Assembly (NCBI RefSeq): GCF_005405925.1
Contig: NZ_BJHV01000001.1
Coordinates: forward strand, 6,758,001 to 6,822,000
DNA: 64,000 nt
Direction of reading: 5' to 3'
Origin: Streptomyces antimycoticus
GTDB taxonomy: Bacteria; Actinomycetota; Actinomycetes; Streptomycetales; Streptomycetaceae
Shown here in pieces: positions 26,807-35,443 of the stretch; position 1 is the first letter of the stretch, and every line of letters begins with the position of its first letter. Below the pieces are notes generated by a model, which was not told the origin of the DNA, searched no databases, and saw nothing but the letters and a program-made list of their open reading frames with translations. The position numbers and the translations under genes are program-made.

Positions 26807-27064
26807 TCAGGCGCTGGCGTTGCGTGCCCGGTTGCGAGCGGCACGGCGCTTCATGGCGCGGCGCTCGTCTTCGCTCATGCCACCCCAGACGCCGGAGTCC
26901 TGGCCGGACTCAAGCGCCCACTGCAGGCACTGCTCCATGACGGGGCAGCGGCGGCAGACGGCCTTGGCTTCCTCGATCTGCAGCAGCGCAGGACCGGTGT
27001 TGCCGATGGGGAAGAACAGCTCGGGGTCTTCCTCGCGGCAAACGGCGTTGTGACGCCAGTCCAT
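26807..27064 (-). CDS. wblE: WhiB-family [4Fe-4S] regulator, WhiB1/WblE type
   Basis: 85 residues (MDWRHNAVCREEDPELFFPI). Four cysteines that bind the [4Fe-4S] cluster are at 9, 37, 40 and 46 (C-x27-C-x2-C-x5-C). The GVWGG turn is at about 58-62, followed by a basic DNA-binding tail (RRAMKRRAARNRARNASA). Sequence and length match WhiB1/WblE, an iron-sulfur protein that responds to nitric oxide and contacts the primary sigma factor. ATG 27064 follows gaggag. The in-frame extension to 27121 has no ribosome site. A CRP-like palindrome lies 43 bp upstream. Confidence 0.95.
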   Translation of the reverse strand: MDWRHNAVCREEDPELFFPIGNTGPALLQIEEAKAVCRRCPVMEQCLQWALESGQDSGVWGGMSEDERRAMKRRAARNRARNASA

Positions 27065-27381
27065 GGCTGCTCCATCTCCTCGTATTGCGGGCTCGTTGCT
27101 TGTGAATGTGAACGCTTTCACGAATCCCCCCGCAAGGGTAGGGACGCCGACCAGTTGGGGCTGGTGCAGTCCCGTGGAATGAGGTGGGGGTTCGGGCTCT
27201 CAAGGGGGCCTTCTGGAGGCCGTCCCGATCGCCAAGAAGAGACTCGCAAACCTCGGCGGCGGATACAACCCCTTCCGGAAAGTTTTTTTTGATTCCTTGG
27301 TGTCGACTCGGTCACAGCCGTACTTCCGGTGGGTGGAGGCCAGCCTAAACGTTCGAGTGGAAGGACTTTTTGCGCTCTCAC
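27065..27381 (-). promoter_or_regulatory. wblE promoter region with CRP-like site
   Basis: 317 bp without a gene. TGTGAACGCTTTCACG at 27107-27122 fits TGTGA-N6-TCACA except for the last base. A run of eight T (27283-27290, A on the wblE strand) is unusual in this GC-rich DNA and may act as an upstream promoter element or a weak termination tract after the lipid-kinase gene. M. tuberculosis whiB1 is controlled by a CRP protein, which makes the palindrome worth testing. Confidence 0.55.
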
Positions 27382-28349
27382 TCACACAATCACACGCAGT
27401 GCACGGCGTACGCCTGTGAACGTCACGCTCTTACGCAGTCCCAGATGGTCACCGTCCATCTGGAACGGCAGTGGCGCCTGGGATTGCAAGGTGAAGTCCT
27501 CCACGTCGTGGAGCCCCACCACATGCTTGCCGCGCGGGCCGCGCTCGGGCGTCGACATCAGCAGCTGGGTCGCGTAGCGGGTCACCGCCGACGTCGACAG
27601 TTTGGTGAGTCCCAGCACGTCGAGGGCGGTGTCGAAGGACGCCTGGGGGACGCGTAGACCGGACGGTTGCCCAGAAACGTCCACGGGGAGGTGTTGCAGA
27701 CTATCGACAGCGCCAGCCCCTCGATCGGGTCCTGGCCCGGCCGCCGAATGGTGATGGCGCCCTGCCGCCGATGCGGCTCCCCGATGAACTGCCGCACCAT
27801 CTGCCGTATATAGAGCGCGTGGGTGGACCGCTTGCCGCGCTCGCGCTGCTGCTCGACCCGGCCGATGACGCTCGCGTCGAAGCCGAGCCCGGCGCAGAAG
27901 GTGAACCAGCGGGCCGGGACGGACTCGTCCGGAGTGCCGGGGGTGCCGGCCGCGAGCCCGAGGCCCACGGTGCGCTCGGTGCCGTCCCGCAGCGCGTCCA
28001 GCAGGGCACCGGTCGCCTCGACGGCGTCATTGGGCAGCCCGAGCGCGCGGGCGAAGACATTGGTGGAGCCGCCCGGGACGACCGCGAGCCGGGGCAGCTC
28101 GCGCGGGGCGGGGCCGTGGTGGAGCAGTCCGTTGACGACCTCGTTGACGGTGCCGTCGCCGCCGAGGGCCACGACCAGTTCATGCGTGCCGCCGTCGACC
28201 GCCCGCCGGGCCAGATCGCGCGCATGGCCCCGGTACTCGGTGGTCACCACGTCCAGCTTCAGATCGCTGGCCAGTGCGTGGAACAGAACATCCCGAGTGC
28301 GGGCACTGGTGGTGGTTGCTGCCGGGTTGACCACAAGAAGCGCGCGCAT
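27382..28349 (-). CDS. Diacylglycerol/lipid kinase family protein (one-base frameshift)
   Basis: DAGK-catalytic-domain protein of about 322 residues. The ATP site is the loop VVALGGDGTVNEVVNGLL, followed by VVPGGSTNVFARALGLP; the N-terminus is MRALLVVNPAATT. It phosphorylates diacylglycerol or a related lipid at the membrane. The reading frame breaks near 27648-27653 at a run of five C (minus strand). One more C joins RPVYASP to QASFDTALDVLGLTKLSTSA and the C-terminal beta domain, ending at 27382. Length 968 nt is one short of 323 codons. It is divergent from the small membrane-protein gene. Confidence 0.88.
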
Positions 28350-28429
28350 GCGCGCCAGCCTACCTATCCGGACCGACCGGCCCGAGGGGGGTAGGGTCCG
28401 GGCGGCCTTGAGGCGGCTAGGCTGCGGGG

Positions 28430-28981
28430 GTGAGCAGTAAGAAGTCCGCTACCGCGAAGAAGGCGCAGAGGGCCACGGCGCGGAAGGCGACCGAGCGGAA
28501 GGCCGCGGCGCAGCAGGCCACGACCCGGCCGGAGGCCGGGGCCGCCGCCAAGGCGACCGGCGCCGCTGCCGCCGACGCCGCGCCCACCGGGCCCCGCCCC
28601 ACCCGGCTGACCGTCGCCGCGGTGCTGGCCGCCGCGGAGGGCGTGGTGCTGCTGGGCTTCGGCGTCTACGTACTGATCATGGGGCTGACCGGTGACCCGG
28701 AGAGCCCTCAGCAGGCGGAGATGCTCGGGGTCACCGTGGTCGCGCTGGCCCTGCTGCCGCTGCTGGCGGCCCGCGGGCTGTGGCTGCGGCGCCGCTGGAG
28801 CCGCGGCCCCGCGATGATCACCCAGCTGATGGCGCTGCCGGTGGCCTGGACGCTGGTGCAGAACGGCGGCGGGCTGATCGCCGGCGGGGTGGCCACCGCC
28901 ATCGCGGCCCTCGCCGTCATGGCGCTGCTGATCAACCCGACGGCGACCGAGGCCCTCGGCATCGGCCCCCGCGACGCCTAG
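28430..28981 (+). CDS. Ala/Lys-rich membrane protein of unknown function
   Basis: 183 residues. The first 55 are Ala/Lys/Thr-rich and basic (SSKKSATAKKAQRATARKAT), likely cytoplasmic and disordered. Four hydrophobic segments follow (VAAVLAAAEGVVLLGFGVYV, LGVTVVALALLPLLAARGLW, ITQLMALPVAWTLV, GVATAIAALAVMALLI). No enzyme motif. GTG 28430 is the only start near the frame opening. Similar integral membrane proteins are common next to lipid-kinase and sigma-factor genes in Streptomyces, but their role is not known. Confidence 0.8.
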   Translation: MSSKKSATAKKAQRATARKATERKAAAQQATTRPEAGAAAKATGAAAADAAPTGPRPTRLTVAAVLAAAEGVVLLGFGVYVLIMGLTGDPESPQQAEMLGVTVVALALLPLLAARGLWLRRRWSRGPAMITQLMALPVAWTLVQNGGGLIAGGVATAIAALAVMALLINPTATEALGIGPRDA

Positions 28982-29020
28982 CCGGTTTCACCCTCGAAGC
29001 GTGCCCTACGGGACTTGGCG

Positions 29021-29202
29021 CCTGCGGCGGGCTACTCCCCTCCCCGCCCCTTCCCTCAACTGGGGCTCCGCCCCAGCCCCCGCTCCTCAAGCGCCGGAGG
29101 GGCTGGAAGGCGGGGCTCCGCCCCAGACCCGGGGTCCAGGGGCGAAGCCCTTGCCACGCGGCGGAGCCGCGTATCGATGCTGCGGGAAGGGGCGGGGAGG
29201 GG
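29021..29202. repeat. Intergenic element bounded by 19-bp inverted repeats
   Basis: cccctccccgccccttccc (29037-29055) pairs perfectly with 29184-29202. The interior has two further hairpins (around 29061-29080 and 29105-29130) and the string ctcctcaagcgccgg, which recurs in Streptomyces intergenic DNA. The same 19-mer with its left flank cctgcggcgggct also occurs at 849-882. It may serve as a compound terminator between the membrane-protein and sigma-factor genes. Confidence 0.75.
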
Positions 29203-29234
29203 AAAGAATCACGGGGCGCCCCGCCGCGCGCTCG

Positions 29235-30161
29235 CTACTCCTCGACCAGCAACTTGTCGCGCAACTGCGCGAGTGTGCGGGCCAGCAGCCGGGAGACATG
29301 CATCTGGGAGATGCCGACCTCCTGCGCGATCTGCGACTGCGTCATATTGCCGAAGAAGCGCAGCAGCAGGATCTTCTTCTCGCGCGGCGGCAGATCCTCC
29401 AGCAGCGGTTTGAGCGATTCGCGGTACTCGACGCCTTCCAGCGCCTCGTCCTCCGCGCCGAGGGTGTCGGCGACCGCCGGGGACTCGTCGTCCGTGTCCG
29501 GTACGTCAAGGGACAGGGTGCTGTAGGCATTGGCGGACTCCAGCCCCTCCAGCACCTCCTCCTCGGAGATGGACAGATGCTGGGCCAGCTCATGGACGGT
29601 CGGAGCGCGGCCATGGCGCTGGGAGAGCTCCGCGGTGGCCGTGGTGAGCGAGAGCCGCAGCTCCTGCAGCCGGCGCGGCACCCGCACCGCCCAGCCCTTG
29701 TCGCGGAAGTGGCGCTTGATCTCGCCGACGACCGTGGGTGTCGCATAGGTCGAGAACTCCACCCCGCGGTCCGGGTCGAACCGGTCCACGGATTTGATGA
29801 GCCCGATGGTGGCGACCTGGGTGAGGTCGTCCAGCGGCTCACCGCGGTTGCGGAAGCGCCGGGCCAGGTGCTCCACCAACGGCAGATGCATACGCACGAG
29901 GTTGTTGCGCAGCTCGGCCCGCTCGGTGGAGCCTTCCGGCAGCTCGCGCAGCTCGAGGAACATCGCCCGCGCGCCGCTCCGGTCATGTGGATCGTGCTGC
30001 TGATGCACCTGTTCGTGCTGATCCATGTGGTCCGCCCGCTCTGGTCGGTCTCCTGCCGCCTCCGAGTCCGCGGGATGCGGCCGGGCCGGCGGGTGCGGGA
30101 TGGCCGGGGTACCCACTCCCCGCGATGATGCAGTGCTCACGGAGCCCCCTTTTTCCGTCAC
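29235..30161 (-). CDS. sigH: SigB/SigF-family stress sigma factor, SigH type
   Basis: 308 residues. After an ~85-residue Pro/His-rich extension (HMDQHEQVHQQHDPHDRSG), region 2 has LVEHLARRFRNRGEPLDDLTQ and FDPDRGVEFSTYATPTVVGE. Region 3 follows, then region 4 with the helix-turn-helix TQSQIAQEVGISQMHVSRLL. The long variable N-terminus is a feature of S. coelicolor SigH, which is made in several forms from internal starts and responds to osmotic stress. The GTG start at 30161 overlaps the stop of the anti-sigma gene by 4 nt (GTGA), so the antagonist and sigma factor are co-translated. Confidence 0.92.
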   Translation of the reverse strand: MTEKGGSVSTASSRGVGTPAIPHPPARPHPADSEAAGDRPERADHMDQHEQVHQQHDPHDRSGARAMFLELRELPEGSTERAELRNNLVRMHLPLVEHLARRFRNRGEPLDDLTQVATIGLIKSVDRFDPDRGVEFSTYATPTVVGEIKRHFRDKGWAVRVPRRLQELRLSLTTATAELSQRHGRAPTVHELAQHLSISEEEVLEGLESANAYSTLSLDVPDTDDESPAVADTLGAEDEALEGVEYRESLKPLLEDLPPREKKILLLRFFGNMTQSQIAQEVGISQMHVSRLLARTLAQLRDKLLVEE

Positions 30162-30571
30162 GGCTGTCCGGGGCCGGCGCCGCGCTCCTTGTACAGGCTG
30201 ATGCTGACCGTTCGGTCCTCGGCCACGGTCGAGTCCACCTTGCCCGCCAGTGCGGAGAGCACCGTCCAGGCGAAGGTGTCGCGCTCGGGGGCGCGGCCGT
30301 CAGTGGTGGGAGCCGAGACGGTGACCTGCAGTGCGTCGTCGATCAAGCGGAAGACGCAGCTCAGCACACTGCCGGACACGGCTTGCTGCAACAGGATCGC
30401 GCATGCCTCGTCCACGGCGATACGCAGATCCTCGATTTCGTCGAGGGTGAAGTCCAAGCGGGCTGCGAGGCCGGCGGTCGCCGTACGCAGCACCGACAGA
30501 TAGGCACCCGCAGCGGGCAGCCGGACTTCCACGAAGTCCTGGGTCCCGGGCTCGCCTGCGATCTGGGACAC
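30158..30571 (-). CDS. prsH: Anti-sigma factor (RsbW/PrsH-like serine kinase)
   Basis: 137 residues with the HATPase fold of SpoIIAB/RsbW: N-box DLRIAVDEACAILLQQA and a truncated G-box region (FAWTVLSALAGKVDSTVAED). It should hold the downstream sigma factor inactive and be released by a STAS-domain antagonist. GTG 30571 (VSQIAGEPG) was chosen because ggagg ends five bases upstream; TTG 30583 and GTG 30577 overlap that site. The 246-bp upstream gap (30572-30817) should hold the operon promoters; I see no clear stress-sigma consensus there. Confidence 0.88.
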   Translation of the reverse strand: MSQIAGEPGTQDFVEVRLPAAGAYLSVLRTATAGLAARLDFTLDEIEDLRIAVDEACAILLQQAVSGSVLSCVFRLIDDALQVTVSAPTTDGRAPERDTFAWTVLSALAGKVDSTVAEDRTVSISLYKERGAGPGQP

Positions 30572-30817
30572 CCTCACCTCCAAGGTGACACAAGCTGATT
30601 GAGCTGAGCTGATTGGAGCGTCGGCCCCGAACCCTTATGGTGGGGGGTGGACGGACCGGCGCTGTATGTACTTTGGCTGCGACGCTATCGCGATCTGCGG
30701 TTCGGTGTCGCCCGGACGAAGCACGGCACCCATCACGGGTGAACCCCGGCCCACAGAGCCGCGATATCACTCATAGTAAGCACATGAGTACGCAGCGTGG
30801 CTAGAGGGTTTGCGGTC

Positions 30818-31363
30818 TCAATTCGAAAGAGATGTCGCCTCACTCAGGGAATCGCTGGTCACGGCGGTGCCCATGGCCTGAGCGGCCAGCTTTCGCAGGG
30901 GCTCTCCCGAGAGCCTGCGCACCGTCCATTCGTCCATCGGCTCCGCGCCGAGCGCGGTGTAGAAGCCGATCGCGGGCTCGTTCCAGTCGAGCACCGACCA
31001 TTCGAAACGGGCATAGCCCCGCTCCACGCAGATCCGCGCCAGCTCGGCGAGCAGCGCCTTGCCGTGGCCACCCCCGCGGGCGCGCGGGGTGACGTACAGG
31101 TCCTCCAGATACACGCCATGGGTGCCTGTCCAGGTGGAGAAGTTACGGAACCACAGGGCGAACCCCACCGGCCCGCCGGGCTCTCCGGCGCCGCCGGTCT
31201 CCTCGGCGATCAGCGCGAACACCGCGGGATGCGCCCCGAAGAGCGCCTCGCGCAGCTGCTCCTCGGTGGCCTTCGCCTCCTGCGGAGCCCGCTCGTAGTC
31301 CGCCAGCTCGCGGATCATCGCATGGATCGCCGGAACGTCGGACGGCCTCGCTGATCGGATCAT
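30818..31363 (-). CDS. GNAT-family N-acetyltransferase (diamine-acetyltransferase-like)
   Basis: 181 residues from MIRSARPSDVPAIHAMIREL. The acetyl-CoA site is visible as LEDLYVTPRARGGGHGKALL, followed by YARFEWSVLDWNEPAIGFYT, a signature of the spermidine/thialysine-type acetyltransferases. It likely acetylates a small amine or amino acid. ATG 31363 matches the family start; the frame to 31495 adds an unrelated Trp/Pro-rich stretch. The C-terminal ~20 residues (TAVTSDSLSEATSLSN) lie outside the fold. Confidence 0.9.
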   Translation of the reverse strand: MIRSARPSDVPAIHAMIRELADYERAPQEAKATEEQLREALFGAHPAVFALIAEETGGAGEPGGPVGFALWFRNFSTWTGTHGVYLEDLYVTPRARGGGHGKALLAELARICVERGYARFEWSVLDWNEPAIGFYTALGAEPMDEWTVRRLSGEPLRKLAAQAMGTAVTSDSLSEATSLSN

Positions 31364-31458
31364 GTGGTGAAGGCTAGCGGCCCGGGCCGACAAACGCGGA
31401 GGTCGATCTCCCACAATGCGCGGAAAACGCCAAGACCAGGGCGTTCGCGGGGCCGGGC

Positions 31459-31719
31459 CTACACGATGAGCTGATCCACATAGCACCAGTGCCACTCCTC
31501 GCCCTCCTCGAAGCTGCGCATCACCGGATGACCGGTCTCCTCGAAGTGCCGGGTCGCGTGCTGGTACGGCGAGGAGTCGCAGCAGCCCACGTCACCGCAC
31601 ACCAGACACTTCCGCAGCTGGACGGGGTGGCTGCCGACTGCCAGGCATTCGGGACAGGTGTCGGACCGCGGCTCCGGCTCGGGGCGCGGTAGTGCGGGAA
31701 CATGCAGGCACTCGCTCAT
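31459..31719 (-). CDS. Small UBP-type zinc-finger protein
   Basis: 86 residues making one zf-UBP domain. It has the Cys/His array CPECLAVG, RKCLVCGDVGCCDSSPYQHA and HFEETGHPVM, and the aromatic HWCYVD end. In eukaryotes this fold binds ubiquitin C-termini; the bacterial stand-alone forms are common in actinobacteria and of unknown role. It is downstream of nothing co-directional, so it is probably a single-gene unit. Confidence 0.88.
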   Translation of the reverse strand: MSECLHVPALPRPEPEPRSDTCPECLAVGSHPVQLRKCLVCGDVGCCDSSPYQHATRHFEETGHPVMRSFEEGEEWHWCYVDQLIV

Positions 31720-31795
31720 GATTGCCAGACTAAAGCGCCGCGTGGGCGGATGGCATGGACGACCGTCGGCACGACCGGCGGGGACGGGTCGGTCG

Positions 31796-33406
31796 ATGGA
31801 CGTATTGCCGTTGTTGATGCTGGTCGCGGGCAGCGCGGTGGTCGCCGGCGCGGCCCGCAGGACCCCGGTGCCCGCGCCGCTGTTGCTGGTCGTGGTCGGG
31901 CTCGTCGGCTCGTACGTCCCGGGGGTGCCCGACTACACCCTGGACCCGCATATCGTGCTGCCCCTGGTGCTGCCGCCGCTGCTGCACAGCGCCGCGCTGG
32001 ACAGCTCGTATCTGGATCTGCGGGCCAATCTGCGGCCGATCGCGCTGCTCTCGGTCGGGTATGTGCTCTTCGCCACGGTCGCGGTCGGCGTGGTCGCCCA
32101 TCTGCTGATCCCGGGGCTGCCGCTGGCCCCCGCCCTGGTGCTGGGCGCGGTGGTCGCGCCGCCGGACGCCGTGGCCGCCACCGCCATCGCCCGCCGGATC
32201 GGGCTGCCCTCCCGGCTCACCACGCTCCTGCAGGGCGAGTCCCTGTTCAACGACGCGACCGCGATCACCGCCTACCGGGTGGCGCTGGCCGCGGCGGTGG
32301 GGGAGGGCGTCAGCTGGGCCGAGGGCGTGCGGGAGTTCGCCTTCGCGGCCGTGGGCGGCGTCGTGGTCGGTCTGATCCTGATGGTGCCGCTGCACTGGCT
32401 GCGCATCCGGATGCGGGACCCGCTGCTGCAGAACACCCTCTCGCTGCTCATCCCCTTCGTGGCCTACGCCGTCGCCGAGCAGTTCGAGGCGTCGGGTGTG
32501 CTGGCCGTCGTGGTGGTCGGGCTCTACCTCGGACACCACTCCTGGCAGGTCGACTTCGCGACCCGGCTCCAGGAGGCCGCGGTCTGGCGCATGATCGACT
32601 TCGTGCTGGAGTCGGCGGTGTTCGCGCTGATCGGGCTGCAACTGCGGGTCGTGGTGGGCGGCCTGGGGGAGTACGGGGCGGGCGAGGCCGCCTGGTACGC
32701 GGCCGTGGTCTTCCTGGCCGTGGTGGCCGCCCGCTACATCTGGGTCTTCCCGTCGACCTTCGTGCCGCGCATGCTCTTCCCCGGGATCCGCGAGCGCGAG
32801 CCCGGCACCAACTGGACCGCGCCGGTCGTCATCGGCTGGGCCGGGATGCGCGGGGTGGTCTCGCTGGCCATCGCCTTCTCGATCCCGCAGACCATGCACG
32901 GCGGGGAACCCTTCCCGGCCCGCAACCTGATCCTCTTCCTGACCTTCACGACCGTCATCGGCACCCTGGTCGTCCATGGGCTCACCCTGCCGTCCCTGAT
33001 CCGGCTGCTCGGGCTGCCGGGCCGCGATCCACGGGCCGAGACGCTCGCCGAGGCACAGGCGCAGAACCAGGCGTCACTGGCGGCCGAGAGCCGCCTGGGG
33101 GAGCTGCTCGACGATGAGCGCAACGCCCTGCCGCCGCCGCTGGCCGACCGGCTGCGCACGGTGCTGGAACAGCGCCGCAACGCCGTATGGGAGCGGCTCG
33201 GGGCGGTCAACGAGGTGACCGGCGAATCGGCGGACGACACCTATCGGAGGCTGTCCCGGGAGATGATCGAGGCCGAGCGGAAGGTGTTCGTGGGCCTGCG
33301 GGACGCCCGGCGAATCGACGAGGAGATGCTGCGGTCGCTGCTGCGGCGGCTGGACCTGGAGGAGGCGGCGCTCTACCGGGAGGGGGCCGCGGAGGAGGGG
33401 GCCTGA
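31796..33406 (+). CDS. CPA1-family Na+/H+ antiporter
   Basis: 536-residue membrane protein with about 12 helices. The ion-binding core is in LGAVVAPPDAVAATAIA and QGESLFNDATAITAYRVALA (the conserved ND pair). A further conserved motif is IGWAGMRGVVSLAIAFSIP. The last ~110 residues form a soluble, helical, charged tail (ETLAEAQAQNQASLAAESRL) typical of regulated CPA1 exchangers. It exchanges Na+ (or K+) for H+ and contributes to pH and salt tolerance. ATG 31796 is the first Met at the start of the first helix (MDVLPLLMLVAG). Confidence 0.93.
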   Translation: MDVLPLLMLVAGSAVVAGAARRTPVPAPLLLVVVGLVGSYVPGVPDYTLDPHIVLPLVLPPLLHSAALDSSYLDLRANLRPIALLSVGYVLFATVAVGVVAHLLIPGLPLAPALVLGAVVAPPDAVAATAIARRIGLPSRLTTLLQGESLFNDATAITAYRVALAAAVGEGVSWAEGVREFAFAAVGGVVVGLILMVPLHWLRIRMRDPLLQNTLSLLIPFVAYAVAEQFEASGVLAVVVVGLYLGHHSWQVDFATRLQEAAVWRMIDFVLESAVFALIGLQLRVVVGGLGEYGAGEAAWYAAVVFLAVVAARYIWVFPSTFVPRMLFPGIREREPGTNWTAPVVIGWAGMRGVVSLAIAFSIPQTMHGGEPFPARNLILFLTFTTVIGTLVVHGLTLPSLIRLLGLPGRDPRAETLAEAQAQNQASLAAESRLGELLDDERNALPPPLADRLRTVLEQRRNAVWERLGAVNEVTGESADDTYRRLSREMIEAERKVFVGLRDARRIDEEMLRSLLRRLDLEEAALYREGAAEEGA

Positions 33407-33457
33407 GGCCCACCGCCCCTCCGCGGCCGCCCACCGCCCGCGGCGCCGGGCGAGGTG

Positions 33458-34048
33458 CTACTTGAGCCGCTCGTGGATCCGGTCGCGCATCGCGGCCATG
33501 GTGAAGCCGCGCGGATCCACCTTGCCCGGCTGCCATTCGAGGTGGCCGATCACCGAGCGCTCGGTCCAGCCGTGATGGCGGCACACGGCCGCCGCGGCCC
33601 GCGCGATCGCGTCGAGCTGGGCCTCGGGCCACGGGTCCTCGCCGTCGCCCAGGTTCTCGCATTCGAAGCCGTAGAAGGCGCGGTTGCCGTCGGTGTTCGC
33701 CTCGTTGTCGGGCGGCAGGGCCCGCTCGGCGATCACCGCCCGCAGGACGTCGTCGTCGCCGAGACCGGCGTGGTTGGCGCGGCCGTAGCCGACCAGATGG
33801 ACCCCGCCGTCCTTGGCGATCACGCCGTGGCACAGCGGGCCGGGCAGCCCCTCGAAGCCGTCCCGGCAGATCTCCACCGTCTGCTCGGTGCCGGAGGTGA
33901 CGGTGTGGTGGATCATCACCCCGTGCACCGGGCCCCACGGGCCCTTGTGGTTTCTGTTGTGGTCCCGCCAGTCGCCGACCTGCGTCACCCGCACGCCCTC
34001 GTCCGTCAGCGCCGCCAGGAAGTCCCCCGCGGACATGGGTGAGGCCAT
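33458..34048 (-). CDS. N-acetylmuramoyl-L-alanine amidase domain protein
   Basis: 196 residues containing an Amidase_2/PGRP domain. Zn-binding and catalytic features are GVMIHHTVTSG (first His), ENLGDGEDPWPEAQLDAIAR, and the closing HHGWTERSVIGHLEWQPGKVDP (second His and Lys). No signal peptide, cell-wall-binding repeat or membrane anchor is seen. This resembles phage-type endolysins that need a holin, or a recycling enzyme acting inside the cell. Start ATG 34048; ATG 34036 (MSAGDF) is an alternative. Confidence 0.88.
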   Translation of the reverse strand: MASPMSAGDFLAALTDEGVRVTQVGDWRDHNRNHKGPWGPVHGVMIHHTVTSGTEQTVEICRDGFEGLPGPLCHGVIAKDGGVHLVGYGRANHAGLGDDDVLRAVIAERALPPDNEANTDGNRAFYGFECENLGDGEDPWPEAQLDAIARAAAAVCRHHGWTERSVIGHLEWQPGKVDPRGFTMAAMRDRIHERLK

Positions 34049-34218
34049 GACCGCCTCCGTTCCGCTCGTACGGCGGGCCCCGGTCGCGGCCCGCCTCGTT
34101 CACCCGCTTGCTTACCCATCGCACGCACATAAACACATGGGGTGATGAGTGGTGGGGGGCGCGTTATCGTGCGAGCCGGTCCATCCGTTCCACATCGCAC
34201 CGGGAGACGCACCGCACC

Positions 34219-35130
34219 ATGGACTACCAGGCAGTGCTGGACGAGGTCGCGGCCCTTGTGAAACCGCAGATCGGCCGGGGCCGGGTGGCGCAGTACATCC
34301 CGGCGCTCGCCTCGGTGGACGCGGACCGCTTCGGGATCGCCCTCGCCGACGTGGACGGCCATGTCACCGGGGTCGGCGACTGGGAGCGGCCCTTCTCGGT
34401 GCAGTCCATCTCCAAGGCGTTCAGCCTCGCGCTCGTCCTCGCCGACGACGGCGAGAAGCTGTGGCGGCGGGTCGGCCGGGAGCCCTCGGGCAACCCCTTC
34501 AACTCCCTGGTGCAGCTCGAGTACGAGAACGGCATCCCGCGCAATCCGTTCATCAACGCCGGGGCGCTGGTCGTCACCGACCGACTGCAGACCCTTACCG
34601 GCGACGCCAGCACCACCATGCTGGACTTCCTGCGTGCCGAGAGCGGCAATCCGGACCTCGCCTTCGACCAGGAGGTCGCCGTCTCCGAGTCCGCCCATGG
34701 TGACCGTAATGCCGCCGTCGCCCACTTCATGGCGAGCTACGGCAACCTCCACAACCCCGTGCCGACCGTCCTGGAGCACTACTTCTGGCAGTGCTCGATC
34801 GAGATGAGCTGCCGCGACCTGGCCCTGGCCGGGGGCTTCCTGGCCCGCCACGGGCTGCGCGCGGACGGCTCGCGGCTGCTGTCGCAGAGCGAGGCGAAGC
34901 GGGTCAACGCGGTCATGCTCACCTGCGGTACGTACGACGCGGCGGGCGACTTCGCCTACCGCGTGGGGCTGCCCGGCAAGAGCGGCGTCGGTGGCGGCAT
35001 CGTCGCGGTGGTCCCCGGCCGCTGCACGCTGTGCGTCTGGAGCCCCGGCCTGGACGCCCGGGGCAACTCGGTGGCCGGAGTGGCCGCCCTGGACCACTTC
35101 ACCACGCTGACCGGCTGGTCCGTCTTCTAG
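34219..35130 (+). CDS. glsA: Glutaminase (beta-lactamase-like fold)
   Basis: 303 residues, the usual length for bacterial glutaminase A. Catalytic features: FSVQSISKAFSLALVL (Ser-x-x-Lys), ENGIPRNPFINAGAL (substrate Asn), TYDAAGDFAYRVGLPGKSGV and the closing GGGIVAVVPG. It hydrolyses glutamine to glutamate and ammonia in the cytoplasm. ATG 34219 follows cgggaga. It is divergent from the amidase gene, and the 170-bp gap has no obvious operator. Confidence 0.94.
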   Translation: MDYQAVLDEVAALVKPQIGRGRVAQYIPALASVDADRFGIALADVDGHVTGVGDWERPFSVQSISKAFSLALVLADDGEKLWRRVGREPSGNPFNSLVQLEYENGIPRNPFINAGALVVTDRLQTLTGDASTTMLDFLRAESGNPDLAFDQEVAVSESAHGDRNAAVAHFMASYGNLHNPVPTVLEHYFWQCSIEMSCRDLALAGGFLARHGLRADGSRLLSQSEAKRVNAVMLTCGTYDAAGDFAYRVGLPGKSGVGGGIVAVVPGRCTLCVWSPGLDARGNSVAGVAALDHFTTLTGWSVF

Positions 35131-35218
35131 CGGCGGCGGGCGTGGCGGCAGAGGTGGCGCTCGGCCTGGCATGGCGGGAGCATGGAGAGTAGTGGTGGTG
35201 AGCAGGAGGTGTACCGCC

Positions 35219-35443
35219 ATGCTGCACGAGATGCGCGCCGAATACGAGGAGGGCAGCTCCGGTCGGGTCGCGGGCGCGCCCGTCAAGATCTGGCACATGG
35301 TCCGCGGCAACGGAACGACCGCGATGTGCGGGCGGGAGCTGGCCCCGGACGCCGAGACCCAGGCCGCCGATCTGTGGGCCACGGGTGACTCGGGGCCCTT
35401 CTGTCATTCGTGCGGTGCGATGTATCTGCGCGAAGTCCCTTGA
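35219..35443 (+). CDS. Small Cys-containing protein, conserved in Streptomyces
   Basis: 74 residues from ATG 35219, preceded by a strong caggaggtg site (the frame start at 35171 lacks one). It begins MLHEMRAEYEEGSSGRVAGA. The Cys residues at AMCGREL and FCHSCGAMY form a possible four-ligand metal site (C, C, H, C). It lies 88 bp after glutaminase and overlaps the AraC-type regulator by 4 nt (TTGA), which suggests co-translation with that gene. Function unknown. Confidence 0.78.
   Translation: MLHEMRAEYEEGSSGRVAGAPVKIWHMVRGNGTTAMCGRELAPDAETQAADLWATGDSGPFCHSCGAMYLREVP

Noticed and set aside
27283..27290. Run of eight T as an intrinsic terminator
   Set aside because: No stable stem precedes it in the direction that would need it; neighbouring genes are transcribed the other way.
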